This document shows, piece after piece, positions 47,912 to 59,359 of a stretch of DNA of 64,000 bases. The position numbers and the translations under genes were made by a program. The DNA comes from Ampelocalamus luodianensis. Its lineage: Eukaryota > Streptophyta > Magnoliopsida > Poales > Poaceae. Numbering within the stretch: the first letter of the stretch is position 1; each line of letters begins with the position of its first letter. The stretch covers positions 62,001-126,000 of the forward strand of contig JAYEVH010000475.1 in the NCBI GenBank assembly GCA_036346255.1, in the 5' to 3' direction. The notes under the pieces are model-generated. The model was not told the origin of the DNA. It was given only the letters and a program-made list of their open reading frames with translations, and searched no databases.

Positions 47912-50043
47912 TGTAATATCCCGTTTGTCGTTAGTGGATGTAATAAAAAAATTAGAGAGGGAATTAAGATAATTAAAAGAGAAAAAATCAGAAATTGAGA
48001 GAGAAATGGGCCACGTGACCCATAGTCAAGTGGAGGAAAACAGCTTAGTGGCCCATGGCCCATGAGGAAACCAGAAACCAACTAAAGAAGGAGGGGAACC
48101 CTAGGGTGCTACAGCACCGCGCGCCATCGTAGCAACCCATCTCCTCCATGGTGGTGCCCTCTCCTCCGATGCCTCTTCATTGTGGTGGCGGCCAAGAAAA
48201 AGGAAGAAGAAGGAAGAAAGGAGAAGGGAAGAAGAGAGGAAGGGAAGATTCACGGATTGCATCGCGGTCTACAGCGGTTCGTCAAGGGTAACCCGGTTTG
48301 CCCCAAATAGATTCATATTTGATTGTTGTAGCAATGTCGGTATTCTGTCTCCTCGGGAAAGATCGCGTTAGACAGACGTTTTGATATAGTTAAGTGCGGA
48401 TTCGGTCTTGGGCTTCTCCTAGAGAGTTGTAGAAGACGTCAATAGCTTTCGATGAAGTGCTAGATCATATTATTTGGACCTCTGTAGCAAAAGTTATGAA
48501 TTTTTAGTGCGATTGTTCTGCGAATCTGTCAAGATTCGAGGTTTTAGTAATATGACTTTAGAGATCAGTTAAAAGGAGAATTAGAGGATCTCAGTATAAC
48601 GAAAGTTGTAGATAATTGTTGTAGCTTTCAGGGAAGCCCAAGAACGCGACATTTGGACAAACGAGCTGAAATTTACGTTAGTTTTAGTGCTCTGTCCAGA
48701 AAGGGTGACGTGAAATCGATGTTTTGTTAATTAGTTAATCAGCTTAAAAGTGATTTTAGATGGCCGAATCAGGGAGGCTCACCAACTAGGTTTAGTTGGA
48801 AAATTTGATTACCTTTCAATGAAGTCTAAGAACACCTAATTTGGACCACTGTACGGAAAGATATGAATTTTAGAACTTGACTATTCACAGAGGGCATTTC
48901 AGTACTTAAGAAAGCAGAGTCGGGATCGCGTTGCAATTTGCTACTTGATGAGTTCGCTTATTTAATTCATGTTTTTTGTTACTATGGTCTTAGTTTATAT
49001 TCATAATGTATTAGGTGGGGATTGGTACCGAGGCAGACCGTCTTCACGTTCTCCATTCGCACGGGGTTAAGGCAAGTGCATTGTTTGATTCGTGGTTGCG
49101 ATTGATTGGTGTTTGTGTGCTTTTTCGATATGTGATAGTATAGTGAGATTGATGCCATGATGTTGGTTTAAGATTGGTGGATGCTCCAAATATGTTTATG
49201 CTCTGTTGTGGTATGATGTTATCGTTTTGTGGTAAATTGATGATGATTAAATGATGAGCATGTGCATATTGAGATCATGTTGAGGCCTGGTCACGTGGTG
49301 ACCAAGTATATTTCCCTTTGAGATCCCCGTCATGAATGTGACTGGCCCGAGATCCCCACACTTCGTGGAGTGTGGGCATGAGGTCCCCAATACTTGGAGT
49401 ATTAGGCATTTGGTCCTCGTGTATGCGCGCCGCATGTGCATGGGTATCTTGGCGACGGTTGCATACTTTGCATTACCTGTAATGCACAAAGAAAGATAAA
49501 GAGAAAGGACCCTTGAGCATTGCATTTGCATATGAGATGTTCTATTGTTGATCTCCTTTACATGGATGCTGATGTTATAGTTTCTTTATGTACTTGTTGA
49601 GTCTGTGGACTCACTCTTGCTTTTATTGTTGTTTTAGGTACTGAGCCAAGAACGACATGCATGGGGAAGTAGTTTGCTAGTCACACACTTGCCACATGAA
49701 CTAAATAAAGATGAATGATCTTCGAACGTAATTGTTTTAGTAATTGGCGAGATGCCCAAAGATTTATTATGTTTCGTCTCATGCAATGGATTAAATGTAA
49801 TAATGATGAGTAGTAGAAATTCATATCTCTCTAGTTATGTTAGATACTTAGCATGTCTTTGATTATCTTTTGATGTCTTTGGAAGAAGGTTTTAGTTAAT
49901 ATTTGAATTGTCTGTGTGTTGGAACCTTCGTGTAATTAACTTAACAAGGGAGGTTCTGCCGAAATTTATTAAGATTGTCTAGTTTGGAATTATTAGAGTT
50001 TGTTTAGTAGCATTCCAGGCTCATGTCGGGCTGGGGTGTTACA
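47912..50043 (+). repeat. Element B 3' LTR (complete)
   Basis: TGTAATATCCCG to CTGGGGTGTTACA, 2132 bp. It preserves the LTR terminus that the 5' copy lost. The hairpin array is at 49355-49486 and the predicted intron at 49072-49637. Confidence 0.9.
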
Positions 50044-51259
50044 CAAGTCAATACTTGTATTATGACTGGGAAGTATTTTATCAAAGCCTAGATAAATTAT
50101 CTTGCCCAAAAATAATTTTATTGAATTTTTAAAAATTATTTTGCCTTGGAGAAAAATACTTGTCTTTAAATAAACCTTATCGGGCAAAGATAATTAGCTA
50201 TAAATTTTAAAAGTGAAACTGTGGTTTTCGAACTTTATTTGGGAAATATATCATCCCAGTGGCACCCTTGCCAAATTTCATGGTTTTACAAATTTATTTA
50301 CTATTTCTAAAGCCCAGTCAAACTTTTAAACTTTGAATTTAGGGCTAGTCAACCCTTCTGGTCTAAACCCAAACCTTAGCACTGTAGTGACTCGAACCCG
50401 ATGAGGTTGGGTCCAACCGGTGCATTTGGTCCGGCTCAGTCACGTTGGGCGCGAGCCCAACCCTTCCCGTGACGCGAGCCGTTGATCTCCCATCGAACGG
50501 ACGAGATTTGCGAAGCCGCGTGGGCTATCCACGTACGCGAAACAATCTCCACCTTTGGATCTAGATCGGGCGATCGAGGGAGGTGATGGCATTCGGACCT
50601 CTCCGGATCCTCTCTTGATCTCCACCGTTGATATTAGATCCAACCGCGCCGCCCTGTTTGTTTTGAACTTAAAGGCGCGCAGTTGTCTTTGACCGTCGGA
50701 TTCAAATCCTACGGTGCACCTTTTGACCGCGTACATTTAGGGCTTAGTTTTATTGGACCGTTGGATTTTAATCGTAGGGTCCCTATCGAGATGACATTTG
50801 GACCACTCCGGATCATCCTTCAATCTTGACCGTAGAAGACCAATCTAACGGTACCACGTCATCCCATTTAAAGTGACGTGTATCCTTTTAGATCGATCGT
50901 TGGATTCTAATCCAACGCTCCTTTTTGAATAAAACCTCCAGACTTCCGTAGGGCCCCATTAAATCTCAATCGTCCGTATGAAATCGCATGGTCCATATTA
51001 AACGATTTTGATTAAATTCTTTTAACACCTATTGTCATCGCAGCCGCCCATCTCTAATCGGACAGTCGATGCTCTTTTGGGTTTTAGGAGGCGCGCGCGA
51101 CTGCGGCTGCCAGTGGGGTCCGCATGTCAGGGAATCGTATCTCTTCTTTCTTGCCTCTGTGCGCCGTCGCCGGCTTTGTAACCGGAGTAGAGGCGTTATC
51201 CAAGGATCATACACCTCATCAGCTCTAGACACTTCCCCTTTGCCCTGTAGTTCCACCTT

Positions 51260-51269
51260 TATATATATA
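51260..51269 (+). promoter_or_regulatory. TATA box of the D LTR
   Basis: CCTTTATATATATACCC is the likely core promoter. The same sequence is conserved in the 3' LTR at 63926-63935. Confidence 0.65.
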
Positions 51270-52224
51270 CCCTAGTTTTTGCTGCTGCCATTGTTGACCG
51301 AAGGAGCTCATCATCTTCCATTGCCGTTCCAGTGGAGTTTCTTGCTCCTACGCTTTGCTTATCCATCTTAAACGTTTGTTTCACATTGTAGTAAGGATTT
51401 AACATCTTTTGTAGGTTAACCCAGAATTTATTTCTCTGATAATCAAAGCTGGTTTTAGGAACCTTCGGTGTTTCTCATATCCTGGTAAGCTAAGGCCTTA
51501 GTTCTTGTCATCTTAAGTACACTAAGAACTCTGTAGCTCCCTTGAATCATTCACTTGTACATAAGTAAATCCAACCTTCTTTAAACTGAAAATTAGTTTT
51601 CATAACTTTTCGGTCTTTCATATCGTTTTCCAGTTCTAGGGTTTCCCTGGCTATCTTTTTGGCCTAGTTAGCTCTTAGTTGAACCCTAGTGGCATAATCA
51701 GTTACTCTCTTGATTCTTGTTGTCATCTATTTAGCTTTGTAGCAAAGATCCACCTCTGTCATCTGTTGTCACTAAACCGACAACTTTTGAAATTTTGATA
51801 AAGATTCAGAATCGACCGATTAGGGTTAGGTTAGAGTTAGCACGGGTGTTAATTACCTAAAGATCAGACTAAGCTTCAATTTAGGATCTTTACTTAGTCT
51901 ATTTTCAATCAACTCAAAATCTGCGATGCCTGCTTTCCATTCTTTTCAAAATCTGAAAATCAGAACTTTGACCGAAACTCTAGTTTCTGTCATTTGAAAG
52001 CAGTAGGTGATAATATGGTCTATTATCTGTATTGGGGTATATGTAACTTAAGCATATTGTTAATTATGCATTACCATCTTCATTTTCTGTTCATTTTCAT
52101 TTGCTGTCAGCTTTCATATTCATTGGAGTTTATTATTGCTTCTTTTTAGAATCTGGTTCTTCTAAGGTGTTTGATTCTATTTCTGAACCACCAGAGCCTG
52201 CACCAGAAGTATATTACTATCAAG

Positions 52225-53574
52225 GCAAGCATCCTCTTTGCACCATGTTGATCCCAAAGTTTTATACAATAGATTTTCCAAATACAGTGACACCTGTTGC
52301 ATGCTAATTTTCTGATAATACAATTGTGATCTGTTAGTAGTTAGTTATGACCTAACATTGTGGATTACCTTCAATCTGAGTATACACTCAAAACTTAGAG
52401 TTGGGTTGTATACTGTGATATTTAATTTCAGAATTTTGCTTAGCCATGCAGTCCATAGAACGTTAGAGTTTGGCAAGATTCTCTTGTCAAACCTGGGAGC
52501 AACAAATAAATTTCAGTCATTTTAACTCTTTGTCCAGTTTCTTTAAATCAGATTTGAATTTTAAATTTTAATTGATCAGGACAAGAGGAAGCTAGTGGTG
52601 GTGCCTTTGAGCACGAGATTGGGAAATGTGCTAGACTTGTCTGGACCAAATAAGGACTGAACTCTGATTATTCAATTCAAGTACCAACGTGCTTCCACAC
52701 GCGGTGTATGGGCGCTGTTTGGTTAAGTAAAGGGTTAATGCTATTGAGTTGGAGACAGGAGAGTAAGGATATGTGTATTGATCTTGTATGGCATAAATGC
52801 TTATGTCTTCGGGCTGCGTCTTATGCCATGTGAGCTTTATATCAATATCACATGTTCTTAGAAGGGTGAGGGCGTATTTGTGTTCCATCGCATGTACGTA
52901 CCTTAAAGATGCCGATTGCAATCTAATATGGGTAGCGAACCCAACATGTATTTCTTTTGTTTGGGTCGGCATTCGTGACGCAACATGTGTGCCCCGGTTA
53001 AGCAGATGCTATCAGTCGTTGTTTAAGCAAGATCAGTTCACACATGGGTATCCAACTCAATAGTGTTAGCTTGTTGAAAAATACCAAATCTTAGTTTCCC
53101 CGGCCAGCATACCAAAGGATGTGTGCTATTATTCCGGAGGCTTACGGGCTAACTAAGTCATGTGGGTAAAGATGTACACCCCTGTAGGGTATCAAACTAT
53201 TCGAATAGCCGTGTCCACCGTCATGGATGATAACTTGAGTTGATGTCACCTGTATAGAATTTTGTTTTCAAATACTGTTTGGGTTTTGGTTCGGCATGAG
53301 AGAATTCATGCACTATTCTGTTTACATTTATTTTCATTTACTTACTGTTTTAGTCCAATTGGTTTCATTAAATTGCTTTATCAAAACCTAGCCATTGTAG
53401 GTTAGGATATATTGCTTTATGCAAAATTGAACAATTATGCCTTCCTGTTGTAGCCTTATGCATGTACAAATCTAAATCCTTTGTATAGGTTCTAACAAAC
53501 ACTTTCTTTTATTAGTTTGTGTAAGTCTTGCTGAGTACCTTCCGTACTCAAGGTGCTATAACCTATTGTTGCAG
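52225..53574 (+). other. Predicted LTR intron, element D
   Basis: The donor-like site is CAAG|GCAAGC. A branch-point-like CTTGCTGAGT has its A 40 nt before the AG, and a perfect 7-bp hairpin TGAGTAC/GTACTCA overlaps it. CTATTGTTGCAG|GTGAGG closes the interval (1350 bp). A primer site and coding region follow downstream, so splicing would shorten the leader of gag mRNA. It is inferred only. Confidence 0.5.
53160..53226 (+). promoter_or_regulatory. Conserved palindrome block, D copy
   Basis: TGTGGGTAAAGATGTACACC is followed by CCTGTAGGG, a perfect CTATTCGAATAG (53197-53208) and CCGTGTCCACC. Confidence 0.8.
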
Positions 53575-54033
53575 GTGAGGACGGTTATCTTTATGAAGTG
53601 CCCGTTAGCGCCGATCAGGGTGACGCTAACGAGTAAAGCTATTTCTTTCCTCCGCGCAATCTTCTGCGGGTGGATGGGGCCATTGGTGGTTTTGTCGTTT
53701 ATTTTGCTTCCGCTGTCAGTCTTTTGTAGTGACCAAGTCACTTGATATTGTAGTACTCAACCGAATTGTAAACTTATGTTTAATTATGTAAATGTATGAC
53801 TTGTATGTGTATGATGCAATGTTGTTTAAGGATATATGTGCAATGGTCACTAATCCTGGGAACCATTGTAAGACATATATCCGGGAAACCTGAATATTGG
53901 ATTTGTTACTTATTAAAATTATGCTTCTAGCATGATCTTTAATAAAGGAGCAGCACTGTTCCTTAATTAAGAATTGTGCTACAGTATAATTTTAATTAAG
54001 CACATTTCCAATATCCCGGGGTTACCACAGCGT

Positions 54034-54045
54034 TGGTATCAGAGC
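54034..54045 (+). other. Primer binding site of element D
   Basis: TGGTATCAGAGC begins five bases after the LTR end, complementary to the 3' end of initiator methionine tRNA, the usual primer of plant gypsy elements. Confidence 0.9.
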
Positions 54046-54248
54046 ATACGTTGCCTGTAGGTTAGAAATAGCATGGTCGTTGTTATTAGAGAGGTTTCTG
54101 AGAAATTATTTTCAAGATAGTAATATAATTTTGAAAGTTTAAGTATGACATCTTTTATTTCTTATCCTCCCTAGTATCAAATCTTATCCCAACTTTCTGT
54201 TGTTTTTTCAAGAGTAACTTGTTTTGTTACTTTGTCTTTTGTCTATAG

Positions 54249-54997
54249 ATGAGCTGGTGGTACTTGGTCAAGGAGACCCGAGCTGAGGATGTGGATGGAT
54301 TTCCGGCTCTGCTACGGGACATGATGTGGCAAGCCAACTTCACTTACCAGCCGGAGTACGCCATCTACTGTGTCCAAGCACTTGCTACTTCCGAGTCTAT
54401 GGCGGTTCAGAAGTCGCTAGTAGGATGATGAGCCTCCTTCGTCATGATTTGTGAGTTGTCTCGACCACCTATGATCACTTCAAGCAAGGTCCTAGTGCGT
54501 ATGAGCATGTTTGATGAGGTACGCTTTGGGAAGACCCTCAGGTGCGACAGTTGGCGACGATGGTCCGCATCATGGACCAAATCCATCGCTGCCTTGTGAG
54601 GGAGTTGTGGGAAACTCGGCATCGTTTTAGCGAGGCCCAGGAGTACCTTAGACTTGGAGTCAACATGAATCGCGTTCCTCGTAACGTGCTTTATGGTGAC
54701 AACGAGATCTCTCCCGCTGCAGCTGCACCACCAGCTTATCGACTTCCAGGTGTAGCCGGGTGTATCCCTATTTATGGACAAGTGTGTCAAGCCCGCATGA
54801 CTGCAGGTTTTCCTCGCACGCTGCGGACTGCACCTCTTGGAGGTCATCAGCCACTACTAGGATCTCCGAGGCATCTCATCAGTCCTTTGGATCCTATTGA
54901 CACGGGTTCCCCTGGAGCACATCTTCTGAATGAGTTTCCGGTGAACTTTAACCGTGATCTTTATGCTAGTACCTCGACGATGAACCCTCGTGGATAG
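54249..54997 (+). pseudogene. Broken open region ahead of gag in D
   Basis: I do not recognise this product. An ATG at 54249 opens 59 codons (MSWWYLVKETRAEDVDGF..., stop at 54426). After a disrupted stretch a second frame runs 54542-54997 (151 codons from MRQLATMVRIMDQIHRCLV; the end is rich in Pro, Gly and Leu). Together they suggest one former ORF of about 250 codons between the primer site and gag. The protein has no transmembrane segment and no zinc-binding motif. It is not gag-like and X-1 has no counterpart. It could be an accessory ORF or captured sequence, or chance. Confidence 0.4.
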
Positions 54998-55297
54998 GTG
55001 TTATATCGTCAAGTAGTTGCCCTTAAATAAATGTGATATTTTGTAAAGGATATGTAAGTCAGACTTTTGGTTTGTATTATAAATGTAGTAGCCGACTACT
55101 ATATGAGACTGGGACCGAACTTCTTTTGCTGAATGTGTAAAGTTTATGGTTTTGATGTTGATTTGAATGCATGACATAACATAATGCATTATAAGTGTAG
55201 TGTTCGTGCTTTTCTATTTATAACTTTGTTTGTGCTTGCCCGAGTCCTTGTTATGTTGTTAACCATTGTGTGGTAACAGGATGACAGGACCCACTAC

Positions 55298-57040
55298 TTG
55301 TGCGCAAACACAACAAGGGAAGGGTATATCAACCCCAATGCCCCACTCTCAGGGGAGCAGACTGAACCCTCTGGTTCTCATGGTCCGCAAGGTGGTCCCC
55401 AGGAAGAGGAGCTCCCTCCACCACCCACTATGGCTGATGTGCTCATGCAAATTGAGCGCAACAGAATGGACCAGACGCGCATTTTGGAGCAAATTGCGCG
55501 CAATACTTCTTCCACTGCCACGCCAGCTGTCAGAGCAGGAGGTCATCATGTGCAGGGAAGTCTTGCTGAATTTCAGCGGACCAACCCGCCGGTGTTCTCC
55601 AGCTCTCAAGATCCAATGGAAGCTGAAGACTGGCTTCGGACTATTGAGAAGAAGCTGTTGATTGCTCAATGTTCCGAAAGGGAGAAGGTCCTTTTTGCCA
55701 GTTACCAATTGGATGGGACGGCTAGCATTTGGTGGGATAATCTTCTTGCCATTCAACCTGCTGGACACGTCCCTACTTGGGATGAGTTCATGGAGGCCTT
55801 TCGTGATGCCCATATTCCTGAGGGAGTCATGATGATCAAGCAGCAGGAATTTCTCGCTCTTAAGCAAGGGCGGAAGACTGTAACTGAGTACCTGCATGAA
55901 TTTAACTTCCTTTCCAGATACGCTCCTGATGATGTTTCGACTCACCTCCGTCGTCGGAACCGATTCTTGAATGGGCTGTCTGAAGAATTGCAGATGGCTG
56001 TAGCTTTGCATGACTTCAGAAATTTCTCCCATCTTGTCAACAAAGCTATTGTTGCTGAAAGCAAGAGCAAGACTTTGGAGGAGTCACGCAAGCGACAGAG
56101 AACTTCTCAGTTTATTCCTAGTGGCAGTTTGCCAAGGCCTCGTATGTGGTTGCCTAGACCTCCGCGGGCACCAGCTCCTTTTTCACCGAGGCCAGCGGTG
56201 TTTGCACCTCGCCCATCTCCTCCCACTACTCAGCCGAGGCCTAGTGGAAATCGGCCACCTGCGGTTGTCAATGTCAGGTCGGGCGTGATTTGCTATCACT
56301 GTGGGCGCCCAGGACATTTTGCCAACCAATGTTATGCAAAGGCACGTGGGATACCACCTATTCAACCTTCTCCAGCTGTAGTGCGTCCTGCACCATCTTC
56401 CTCGATTATGGTCAAGTCTGACCCAGCTCCAGTCCGAGGCCATGTGAATCAGATTACCGCTGAAGAAGCAGTTGATACCCCTGAAGTTGTCTTGGGTATG
56501 CTCCTAGTTAATTTCAGCACTGCCGTTTTATTTGATTCGGGAGCATCACATTCTTTTGTTAGTAGGCAGTTTGCTGCTCAACATCAATTAGTTGTGCATC
56601 ATCTTCATCCACCCCATAGCATCCATTCACCTGGATCAGTCTTTGTGACTAATCAAGTCTGCCGTAATGTCAACATAATTATTGAAGGGGTAGACTTTTG
56701 GGCGGATTTGATTGTGATAGGTTCTAAAGGGTTGGATGTTATTTTAGGAATGGATTGGTTGTCCAAGAACCGTGGGCAGATTAATTGTGCCCAAAGATCC
56801 ATTTCTTTAACTAATGAAAGCGGCACCTCAGTCGTTTTTCAACCCAGGACTGTGGGTTCTCATCTTTGTGCTCACCAAGTTGATGCCACTCCTTTATTGG
56901 AATCAGTGCCAATTGTTTGTGAGTATGTTGATGTCTTTCCCGAAGACCTTCAGGGTGCTTGGATCGAGAAGTGGAGTTCAGTAATTGATCTAGTTCTGAG
57001 CGCCTATATCCAGAAGTCCTTATCGAATGTCTCTCAATGA
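55298..57040 (+). CDS. gag-pro: gag-protease of element D (frame damaged at both ends)
   Basis: This 580-codon open frame contains, in order, an N-terminal [19 protein letters not shown] segment, the Retrotrans_gag core (about residues 95-270; [12 protein letters not shown] and [19 protein letters not shown] are typical), a proline/arginine-rich linker, a complete CCHC zinc knuckle [14 protein letters not shown] (from residue ~332) and an aspartic protease with FDSGASHSF (Asp413) and VILGMDWL. The frame has no ATG at its 5' edge (the first in frame is 55430). An ATG at 55281 lies in another frame, suggesting a small frameshift near the start. After VFPEDL (~56945) the frame is lost before RT. 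Gag packages the RNA and the protease matures the polyprotein. Confidence 0.8.
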   Translation: MCANTTREGYINPNAPLSGEQTEPSGSHGPQGGPQEEELPPPPTMADVLMQIERNRMDQTRILEQIARNTSSTATPAVRAGGHHVQGSLAEFQRTNPPVFSSSQDPMEAEDWLRTIEKKLLIAQCSEREKVLFASYQLDGTASIWWDNLLAIQPAGHVPTWDEFMEAFRDAHIPEGVMMIKQQEFLALKQGRKTVTEYLHEFNFLSRYAPDDVSTHLRRRNRFLNGLSEELQMAVALHDFRNFSHLVNKAIVAESKSKTLEESRKRQRTSQFIPSGSLPRPRMWLPRPPRAPAPFSPRPAVFAPRPSPPTTQPRPSGNRPPAVVNVRSGVICYHCGRPGHFANQCYAKARGIPPIQPSPAVVRPAPSSSIMVKSDPAPVRGHVNQITAEEAVDTPEVVLGMLLVNFSTAVLFDSGASHSFVSRQFAAQHQLVVHHLHPPHSIHSPGSVFVTNQVCRNVNIIIEGVDFWADLIVIGSKGLDVILGMDWLSKNRGQINCAQRSISLTNESGTSVVFQPRTVGSHLCAHQVDATPLLESVPIVCEYVDVFPEDLQGAWIEKWSSVIDLVLSAYIQKSLSNVSQ

Positions 57041-58304
57041 GCTGGTTGAATTAAAGAAACAGCTCGGAGAGTTGCTTGACAAAGGATTCATTCGACCGAG
57101 TTCCTCACCTTGGGGATGCCCGGCAATTTTTGTCAAAAAGAAAGACAATACTTTGCGGATGTGTGTGGATTACCGTCCGTTAAATGAGGTTACCATAAAA
57201 AACAAGTATCCTTTGCCTCGAATTGATGATCTTTTTGATCAGTTAGTTGGTGCCCGAGTCTTTTCAAAAATTGATTTGCGGTCGGGCTATCATCAAATCA
57301 AAGTTTGAGCTGAGGACATCCCAAAAACAGCTTTTTCTACTCGTTATGGGCTATACGAGTATACTGTCATGTCCTTTGGTCTAACCAACGCTCCAGCTTA
57401 TTTCATGAATCTTATGAATTCGGTGTTCATGGAGTTCTTGGATAATTTTGTTGTCGTTTTCATTGATGACATTCTTATTTATTCCAAGTCTGACAAAGAC
57501 CATGAGCAACATTTAAGGCTTGTGCTGGAAACACTTCGCCGGCATCGACTGTATGCTAAGTTTAGCAAGTGTGCCTTCTGGCTCAAGCAGGTTGCATTTT
57601 TGGGACATGTGTTATCCGAAGGGGGTATCGCTGTCGATCCAAGCAAGGTACAAGATGTACTAAATTGGAAACAGCCCAAGAATGTTACTGATATCCGAAG
57701 CTTTCTTAGACTTGCGGGTTATTACCGTAGGTTCATTGAAAATTTCTCCAAAATTGCAAGACCTCTGACTCAGCTTTTGAAGAAGGAAAAGAAATTCGAA
57801 TGGTCGGCTAAGTGTGAGGAGAGTTTTCAGCTTTTGAGAACTCTCTTGACTAGAGCTCCAGTTCTCACTCTTCCGGATATTCATAAGAGCTTCAATATTT
57901 ATTGCGATGCATCCCGCCATGGACTTGGTTGTGTCCTTATGCAAGAAGGTCGAGTTGTGGCATATGCATCCCGGCAGTTGCGACCTCATGAAGTCAATTA
58001 TCCTACTCATGATTTGTAATTGGCTGCCGTGGTTCATTCATTGAAGATTTGGCGACATTATCTTCTCGGTAATCGTTGCGAGATCTATACTGATCATAAA
58101 AGCCTGAAGTACATATTCACTCAAGCTGATTTGAATATGAGGCAGAGAAGATGGCTTGAATTGATCAAGAACAATGATATGGGTATCCATTATCATCCTA
58201 GCAAAGCCAATGTTGTGGCGGGACGCTTTAAGCAAAAGTCACGGTCTAACCGCATGTCCTCTCTACTGTGGCCAAAAACTTGTGTGCTGATCTTCAGCGC
58301 CTAA
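57027..58304 (+). pseudogene. pol: Reverse transcriptase and RNase H of element D
   Basis: A single frame carries RT and RNase H. RT shows [51 protein letters not shown] and the catalytic FIDD (near 57460), then [13 protein letters not shown]. RNase H starts [15 protein letters not shown] and has YTDHKSLKYIF. Two in-frame stops break it: TGA at 57306 (where relatives usually have R) and TAA at 58017 (usually E). An extra base near 58223 shifts the frame in the conserved NVVADALSR motif. It is not in frame with gag. This was the enzyme that copied the RNA; it is non-functional here. Confidence 0.85.
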
Positions 58305-58748
58305 GTCTTGAAATGGTGGGAGAAGGTTTTCTCGCTGTATTAGAAGTGGAGCCCACGTTAGAAACTCGAATTCTGGTGTAACACCCCGGCTATTCAGAAG
58401 CCAAGATGCCACCTAATTACTATAACAATCTACACATTGCGAAAGAATATGAAATAATTATATCAACCAAATGACAACATTAACATAAACAGGACATGGT
58501 GAAGGTATCCTTCCTTCACCTTCTAAGTTATTTAATACGGATAATCATTAAAGAAGGTTCGCATTCAGTAATAAATCAACATCATCGTGTAGAAGGTATC
58601 CTTCCTTCTCCAATTATAGTTTAATTATTACAGTTCATCATTAACGAATGAAATATGGAACTAAAATTTAGTCTTGAACATGAATTTGATGTTGTGAACA
58701 AGTAGTGCGTGTCTACTACCTCCCAAGTGAGCCAACATCAGGGGTTAC

Positions 58749-59359
58749 CTAAAATAAACAAACAACGCAAGAGTGAGTCCACGACTCAGCAAGTACAGTG
58801 AAAGAGACAGAACATATATACAAACAGGATATCACCATTTAAGAATGCGAACATTGAATCGATTGTGTACTTAAGAAATACTTGAAATGAATGAATGCAA
58901 TCAAAGATGGACTGTACATATGCTTATACCGGTATGGCGAGTGACACACCTGTCGGTGTTCACTTAAGCCCGCATCTTAACAAAAATGCGGGGATCCAAT
59001 TCCCGTATTAAGAACGTTTCATACGGGTGTCCAAAGTTGCCTATTCTGGAATTAATGGGTCTTACATGCCCATTCTGGAATTGATGGGTCTTTCAAATCC
59101 ACTCCCGTGGACGGGACATGACAATGTCCAACACTGCCCACATTGGAATGGTGGGACTTGAAATCCACTCTCGTGGATGAAACATGCAAAATGAATGTAT
59201 AACATGGATTGAGAATATTGAAAGACATGATATCTAAATATGGATATAACACATATATCAAAACATAAACAATCCACCTTCTTATGTATTATACGGAATC
59301 ACAACAAGATCATAAAAACATTCACCAATCACAATCAATAAAGGTGGCAAGGTACTTGC
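58749..59359 (-). other. Predicted LTR intron, C
   Basis: This 611-bp interval on the minus strand runs from GAAG|GCAAGT to GTTTATTTTAG|GT. The hairpin TGAGTC/GACTCA (58774-58788) next to the acceptor has the same stem as in B. Confidence 0.5.
58969..59178 (-). repeat. Array of short hairpins in LTR C
   Basis: At least six hairpins are present: CCCGCAT/ATGCGGG (58969-58992), CCCGTAT/ATACGGG (59002-59027), CCCAT/ATGGG (59069-59088), TCCAC/GTGGA (59098-59111), CCCAC/GTGGG (59137-59155) and ATCCAC/GTGGAT (59163-59178). A GTGACAC/GTGTTCAC hairpin lies to the left (about 58940-58962). Stem sequences differ from those of A and B. Confidence 0.8.

Larger units (their letters stand above)
43446..50043 (+). 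mobile_element. Element B, LARD-like retrotransposon without primer site
   Basis: B is inserted in D's LTR with perfect TSDs CAAGT (43441-43445, 50044-50048). Two nearly identical 2.1 kb LTRs (43446-45565, 47912-50043) flank 2.35 kb of non-coding sequence homologous to the interior of A. The 5' LTR stops at ...CCAGGCTCATGT: its last ~25 bp, the primer binding site and the adjacent interior are missing, so B cannot prime reverse transcription as it stands. The close LTR match and clean duplications indicate a fairly recent insertion, so the loss probably happened after insertion. Alternatively the deletion was copied from a deleted parent. Confidence 0.85.
50044..54029 (+). repeat. Element D 5' LTR, segment 2
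   Basis: This is the rest of the D LTR after B, ending ATCCCGGGGTTACCACA. Inverted CCGTTGGAT-type words lie at 50620-50900, a TATA box at 51260, the donor-like CAAG|GCAAGC at 52224/52225, the palindrome block at 53160-53226, a hairpin at 53532-53550 and the acceptor-like TTGTTGCAG at 53574. TGTA-rich sequence (53760-53830) resembles plant poly(A) signals, which would place the predicted intron inside R. Confidence 0.85.

Noticed and set aside
54034..54045. tRNA gene
   Set aside because: Only the 12-nt complement of a tRNA 3' end is present, as expected for a primer binding site; no cloverleaf surrounds it. The same holds at 5355, 11007 and 14441.
55349..56032. 227-codon minus-strand frame
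   Set aside because: It is the antisense shadow of a well-supported gag frame.
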